This document shows positions 42,781 through 47,535 of a stretch of 47,535 bases of DNA, piece by piece. The stretch covers positions 480,516 through 528,050 of the forward strand of contig NW_019091372.1 of NCBI RefSeq assembly GCF_001949145.1, given 5' to 3'. Position numbers and translations under genes: made by a program. Source of the stretch: Acanthaster planci (lineage: Eukaryota; Echinodermata; Asteroidea; Valvatida; Acanthasteridae). Numbering within the stretch: position 1 is the stretch's first letter; the number at the start of each line of letters is the position of its first letter. Below the pieces are notes generated by a model, which saw only the letters and a list, made by a program, of their open reading frames with translations, did not search any database and was not told the origin of the DNA.

Positions 42781-42793
42781 TGCCACCATTTTA
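42781..42793 (-). promoter_or_regulatory. YY1-like site near presumed ZNF143 start
   Basis: Minus strand reads AAAATGGTGGCA, one change from the YY1 core AAAATGGCGGC. YY1 sites often sit just inside the start of TATA-less housekeeping genes. Position relative to the true start is unknown. Confidence 0.4.
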
Positions 42794-42859
42794 ACTTAAG
42801 ATGTACGATCCGCAGTGTGATCACAGTTATTCATGGTCAGGGGCCACCACTAAGGAGCG

Positions 42860-42895
42860 GCATTGTGGGAGATATTACCTACAATTCCGTGCAAT
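42860..42895 (-). promoter_or_regulatory. Two head-to-head ZNF143/Staf binding sites upstream of ZNF143
   Basis: Minus strand 42870-42860 reads TCCCACAATGC, an exact fit to the CCCANNATGC core. Ten bases away, plus strand 42878-42890 reads CCTACAATTCCGT, matching the ACTACAATTCC module at 10 of 11. Both lie about 1.3 kb upstream of the ATG, in the likely promoter. Confidence 0.6.
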
Positions 42896-43513
42896 TTTCT
42901 AAACTTATTTGCATGTTTGTGGGTATTTTCAGTCAAAAAATGTTGACATCGGAAATAATCAATACAGGTTCATCATCAACGTTCCAAAATTAAGCTCTGA
43001 TCAAAATCGGGGAGACAATAAAACGCCACCATTTCTCACCTGTTTGTTGTTGGCCGTTTTGGCGCATTTTTGTCTTGACGAACGATTGCGCAGCAAAAAT
43101 TACGCATAGGTATGCAAAACGTTGTTTGACCGGGGGTGCCACTCACACATTCATAATGGTGCTATCAAAAGATCTCAAATCATTAATATCACTTCAATTT
43201 TATTTGAAATTTGAAATATTTATTTGTATTGACATTTTTTACTAATTTTTTTTTTCCGTTAGCCAGTAATTTCTCGTGCGGAGCATGGAGGTGGGAAAGA
43301 TGTGCAGAGGGACGGTATATATATAGGAGAGTGCTCTAAATTAACTTTCATGTAAGTTCCCAAATGAAAGGCCAAACCAAAAAAAAGATACTTTCATATA
43401 TAAGTTTCGTAATTGCAGTGCTAAAATCTATTAGAAAAAGCAGGAAATGTACCTTAATTGAATTTCTTTTAATCAATATTTTATAAAGTTAAAACTCTTC
43501 TTACAATTGTCAA

Positions 43514-43585
43514 TCCTCGGTAGTATAGTGGTTAGTATCTCTGACTGTCACTCAGGAGACCGGGGTTCGATTCCCCGCCGGGGAG
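43514..43585 (+). tRNA. tRNA-Asp (anticodon GTC)
   Basis: A 72-nt cloverleaf. The acceptor stem TCCTCGG pairs with CCGGGGA (one G-T), with discriminator G. The D arm contains TAGTATAGTGGTTAGTA (A box). The anticodon arm TCTGA/TCAGG encloses CTGTCAC with GTC. The T arm CGGGG-TTCGATT-CCCCG carries the B box. A TTTT pol III stop follows at 43594-43597. No intron and no encoded CCA, as expected in animals. It closely matches animal tRNA-Asp genes. It lies about 620 bp upstream of the ZNF143-site pair. Confidence 0.97.
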
Positions 43586-46353
43586 GGTTGTTCTTTTGTT
43601 GTCTAATTACCTATTTTACATTTTTCCCAATATCACTACAGTCAACTCTTCATTGAGTCAGATTAGTCTGACTTGTTTTTTTTTCCTCCCCAATTGTTAC
43701 TAATAATCTCCTTTAATTTGCAAGTAAAATCGCCATAGTAGGAAAATCTATGATGTGGGAACTGATTTCCGTTTGCATGGTTTGGGTAATTGGAGGAAAA
43801 AGTTCAGTTGGCTCCGGCATAGATGTCAGCAGAAGGTTGATAGTTTTGAGAGAACTTGTTTTACCTAACTTTATTCTAACTGCTTATATATTGTTTGTTC
43901 GAAGTTGAAATTTAAAAACGTATCTGGTTTGACTTCTTAAATCATCAAAAGACAATTTTTTAATGACAAAAGTGGACCGGGGCTAAAAGAATGGGAAAGA
44001 AACTATTAGTAGAGACATTCATGAACATCATTATTCACAAAAACTGCGACCTTTGTTTTGTAGAGTTTGTTACTGTACTGAAAGTGAGTAGCCTAGGATT
44101 CAACGATAAATTTCCTTGCTTTAAAAACTAGCAATTTCATCATGACTAGCGCATTTTCATTTCGGGTTATTTCAATTAAAACCAATTAAAATGTGACCCT
44201 GTGTCTATAGTTTTTACATGGCTCAAACAAGTTTTTTTTTCATGCCCGGCCTTCATCATTCAAAAGGATAACACCACGAGTTGGGTCGTGTCTTAATTAT
44301 GGCTACGTCTTGAAGGCAACAGTAAAACGCCACTTCATCGCGACCACGGCCCGGGGCTTGATGGAGAACTACCGCAACTGAGTTGCCAATGGAGGGCGCA
44401 CTTGACGTTCTCTGGATGTGAAACAAAAATTGTACAACAGGGTACAACTTACAAGGTGGGCGTTCTGCTTTTTACTCACTAATCACAGAATTTCTGGGCT
44501 ATTGGTGTACTTTAATTTGTGATTTAACCATAGAGCAAGGAACAGAAACTCAGATGTTTTTCAGACTGGTCTCATATGGTTTGTCCAGGTGAACATAACA
44601 CTGATAAATTATAAATGATTTCTGTCCTGTGAAGCGCTAGTTCTCATGGTTCTTGGGGTAGAAAATGATCTGAGTCACATACTAGCCTAGTTCCTCGTTC
44701 TTTCTTCGACGTTTGATACTCAACGTGTTCAATGTTGAACAAGTACATGAAGTAAACGTTTGATATTCCAACTAACCATAAGACATTCACAATGCACACC
44801 CCTGACATGCCTGAAACTAGTAGCTATGCAAAAGGGAAAAACACACTTTGTCACCATACACACCATTGGCATTACCAGTGTTCACGTGCACAACATGCAT
44901 GTCGGCCTACTCAAACGACGTATGACCCAGTATACGAATGCCAGTAATTGCTTCCTACAGTGGCCTAGTAATTACCCATCAGAAAGCAGAACATGTCAAG
45001 ACAGGTTCAATTTAGGAGAGAGAAAAACCAAGTCGTTAACTTAAAAAACATATGCCACATGCATAGGGTTTGTGCACAGGGTGTCAAGTGGGTCCATCAA
45101 AACTATTTCAGTCAATCGATACAATATAAATCAATCCATGCCCTGGCTCTAAACTTCTTTTTTTTCAAAATGCCTCTGTGCACTTTAGCAACCCCGTTGG
45201 CCGTTGCCTCCATTTCAACCAGGTCAAAGGCAGATTTCCACGGTCAAAATAGCTTTGGCGGAAGTCTTGTCAGCGAAGAGCTCGCAAACCAGAGTGGGAA
45301 AGTGACTGCATCAAACCACACTTTTCTCAAAGTGAAATAAAACACCCAAACCCCATGTAATCCAGGGCACGGGGTTCATGGAGGCCTGTTACAAGCAGAT
45401 TCAATTGAAAAGCAACTGTATCTTACAACAATTCAAAAGTATTGTTCTCCTCTTAAATGTTGCTAAATCGTGGCTGGAGAAGCCCCTAGACTAGCTCAGT
45501 GCATTTGTAGTATAAATGAAGGCACTCTCCGACCAGGGCTACTCCTAGACGCCTGAAGCTATTATAGTGATTATAATGTACAATTTTGTGCGTTACTTCA
45601 ACTGATTTATGGTTTGTTCATCAATGATCTGCCATTTGGCACAACCGATTACATGTATTCAGATTCAATCAAATTGAAGGTCGAATATTCAAATAGTGAA
45701 TTATTCGAATTGACTCAGCCCTAGAATTTGGGACCGAGAAATGTTTCCAATTGTGTATGGAAACTCTAAGAAAGGTTTCTTGGCCTCCCATAGACTTTGT
45801 TTTCAATCATCAGGATGCACCATTCTCTCCATTTTAGTGTCTGAATTGCACGTTGCGGCATGGCTTTGTTCGCTCTGATCATTTAAATGACGAAAAACGT
45901 TTGTGTCCCAAGGGCTTGTTGTCACCTTAAAGAACGTTAGACTGTATCTGAGTTTGTTGTCTAGAGCTCGGTCTAGGCCTCCATGACATTGGAAATACGC
46001 GAAGACATACAGACTATAAACCTAGCCGTAGCTCTGGCAACCTGTTTGCGACATGACTGCGGTAACAGCGGTCAGCAGTGCCGCTCAGGATGGATTGTGA
46101 CAGTTCTGTGCAGCTCGACATCCACATGCCCCATGTGCTGTTTCATTAAATAAGTATGATTAACTGCAGATACCTGTAGGGCTGAATCACTCATATCTGG
46201 TTACTTGACTTTAAATCTCTGAAACCCAAGAAAACTTTTATGGATTTGATGTTTATATCTCTAGATCGAATAACTGCAGGCGGAACCCCTTTATGATGTC
46301 AGTTTGCATTAGATTGGCAACCCCCTTTGAGTGATGAGCGGAGCTTAATCACC
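43586..46353. other. Spacer between tRNA-Asp and SCYL2
   Basis: No gene recognised. Holds the second copy of the hAT-like repeat at 45372-45722. The last several hundred bases should contain the SCYL2 promoter and 5' UTR. Confidence 0.55.
45372..45722. mobile_element. Second, partial copy of the hAT-like element
   Basis: Shares with 11000-11352 the blocks AAGCAGATTCAA, TCTTACAACAATT, ATAATGTACAATT, GGTTTGTTCATCAAT, CAATCAAATTGAAGGTCGAA and the end TTGACTCAGCCCTA. The left terminus and target duplication are not evident, so it looks 5'-truncated or rearranged. Confidence 0.75.
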
Positions 46354-47398
46354 ATGGAGATGTTAAACAGGCTGAAGAGCACCGTCGAGGGTTTGATTGG
46401 TAACCCTGTGGTCAGTCAGTATGACATCACAGCAGGGCAGATTGCCAGTGGCGGGCTGGCCTGTCTGTGGAAAATCTATCACGGGGTCAAGCGATCGACC
46501 AAGCAGGTACGTTGTAGCTTTTGGCAAAATTACTCCTGACATTGGGGTTGGCTCTTAACACTGCCTCAATTTCTGAGATTTCTGACTTAATGTAGAATCA
46601 TAAATAGATAGTTGAACTTTGCCCCGCTTTTGTGTTGTACATTTCAGAAATCTGTAAAAATTGCTGACAAATTTACAGTAAAGGAAAGTCAACTTCTTTA
46701 ATTAAATAACCAATTCTCTTCCATAGCGTGACAAAGTGTACTCTCAGAGACATCATTCTGGTGAATTTGTCTTCATTTCTCCTCAGGAGGCTGCAATCTT
46801 TGTCTTTGAAAAGAAACTCCTGGATCGCTTTTACAAGAAAGACAGAGAGGCGGTCTTGGAAGTTTTGCGAAGGGGCCCCACCCAGCTGACCCGACTCAGA
46901 CACCCCTGTTTATTGACCGTCCAAACCCCAATGGAAGAGTCAAGGTATACTTGTTTTTCTTGGGACTTTTCTCTAGATTTAAGAAACATGTGAAGTCCAG
47001 AACCTTGATTGGATATTTTTAACCCTAACAGTCCTCAATCCTCCAACAGGTGAAGGATTGAGGACTGTTAGGGATTGCCAGGATCCTTATACTCACTGTT
47101 TTTACAGAATGGGTTCTGGCATATCTCATTTCAGTTTGCAAGATGGTAAATATATTTTAGTCATCATCTTTGGGTAAATTTAGGCTAAAAGGCCTCGGGA
47201 GTTACGAGAAACATGATTTTTTTTCTGTCACATTTTCCCCCCCGTCCAAATGGCAGAGACAGCCTGGCTTTTGCAACCGAGCCGGTGTTTGCAAGTCTGG
47301 CCAACATCCTCGGCCGCCATGACAACCTGAGCCCGGTCCCCGAGAACATCAAGGGTCACGAGTTGTATGAGGTTGAGATCAAGTACGGACTCCTCCAG
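46354..47398 (+). CDS. SCYL2: SCYL2 (SCY1-like pseudokinase 2), 5' part
   Basis: First three coding exons: 46354-46506, 46787-46944 and 47257-47398; the gene continues beyond the window. The start ATG has context ACCATGG. The encoded 151 aa match the N-terminal kinase-like domain: MEMLNRLKSTVEGLIGNPVV, then QIASGGLACLWKIYHG, IFVFEKKLLDRF, LTRLRHPCLLTVQ, LEESR-like MEESR, SLAFATEPVFASLAN, and VEIKYGLLQ at the last donor. As in human SCYL2 the strand with the usual ATP-binding Lys is altered (IFVFEKK). SCYL2 is a clathrin-coat associated pseudokinase of TGN-endosome traffic. Junction phases are 0, 2 and 0. Family call very firm. Confidence 0.95.
47023..47073. repeat. Perfect 20-bp hairpin in SCYL2 intron 2
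   Basis: CCCTAACAGTCCTCAATCCT (47023-47042) and its exact reverse complement (47054-47073) are separated by an 11-base loop CCAACAGGTGA. Similar in style to the 36-bp hairpin in PEX16 intron 2, which also has an 11-base loop, but unrelated in sequence. Confidence 0.92.
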
Positions 47399-47535
47399 GT
47401 GAGTGGCTCAATAAGAAAGGCCTGTTTCCATGGCTGTTGCCATGATGCTTGTCATATTAACCCTAACCCCCCCCCCCAAGGGTTGCTGGCCCTAACCTTC
47501 CCCATTCACACAAAGTTAAACACCCATATGGGACT

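Larger units (their letters stand above)
41563..43513. other. ZNF143 5' region
   Basis: Should hold the 5' UTR intron, a non-coding first exon and the promoter of ZNF143. I see no coding exon. The two apparent ZNF143 sites and a YY1-like site at 42781-42895 mark the likely promoter. Confidence 0.55.

Noticed and set aside
42272-42824. Overlapping open frames on both strands upstream of ZNF143
   Set aside because: No splice logic or family match; more likely 5' UTR intron or promoter sequence.

Overview
This is nuclear DNA of an invertebrate animal. Genes are split by many introns of a few hundred bases with GT-AG borders, both strands are used, and there are many short non-autonomous repeats. 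A TIF1-type TRIM protein, full-length PEX16, ZNF143 and SCYL2 homologues, a collagen-C1q protein, a PAN plus farnesoic-acid-O-methyltransferase-like secreted protein and an intronless rhodopsin-like receptor together fit a marine deuterostome. Amphioxus (cephalochordate) is my best guess, but an echinoderm or hemichordate cannot be excluded by reading alone.

Layout, left to right: (1) 93-2153, plus strand, last four exons of a TIF1/TRIM24-33-66 homologue (end of PHD finger plus bromodomain). (2) 6248-13897, minus strand, a complete ten-exon PEX16 gene (373 aa). (3) 16759-17895, minus strand, an intronless orphan class-A-like GPCR (378 aa). (4) 20098-25712, plus strand, a seven-exon gene for a four-TM Got1 Golgi-transport protein followed by a second, partial Got1 repeat (286 aa). 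(5) 26876-27697, minus strand, a single-exon secreted collagen-C1q protein (273 aa). (6) 30454-32074, plus strand, a three-exon secreted PAN/apple plus FAMeT-like protein (258 aa) with a tRNA-derived SINE in intron 1. (7) 34499-41562, minus strand, a complete thirteen-exon ZNF143/Staf gene (624 aa, seven C2H2 fingers). (8) 43514-43585, plus strand, a tRNA-Asp(GTC). (9) 46354-47398, plus strand, the first three exons of SCYL2, running off the right edge.

Exon borders were placed by reading GT/AG sites, checking that phases join, and comparing with remembered family motifs. For the complete genes the exon lengths sum to an exact multiple of three. There is no operon-like logic. Functions are mostly housekeeping (chromatin reading, peroxisome membrane biogenesis, Golgi traffic, snRNA/tRNA-Sec and mRNA promoter activation, clathrin and endosome traffic), with three lineage-variable surface or secreted genes (GPCR, C1q, PAN-FAMeT) in the middle.

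Introns and spacers hold many small repeats: at least two dispersed families with four or five copies each, a hAT-like element with an 8-bp target duplication, several perfect hairpins, and 20-, 38-, 74- and 172-bp tandem repeats. The observations I rate highest are the tandem Got1 protein, a pair of apparent ZNF143 binding sites upstream of the ZNF143 gene itself, and inverted repeats flanking PEX16 exons 6-7 that could promote exon circularisation.
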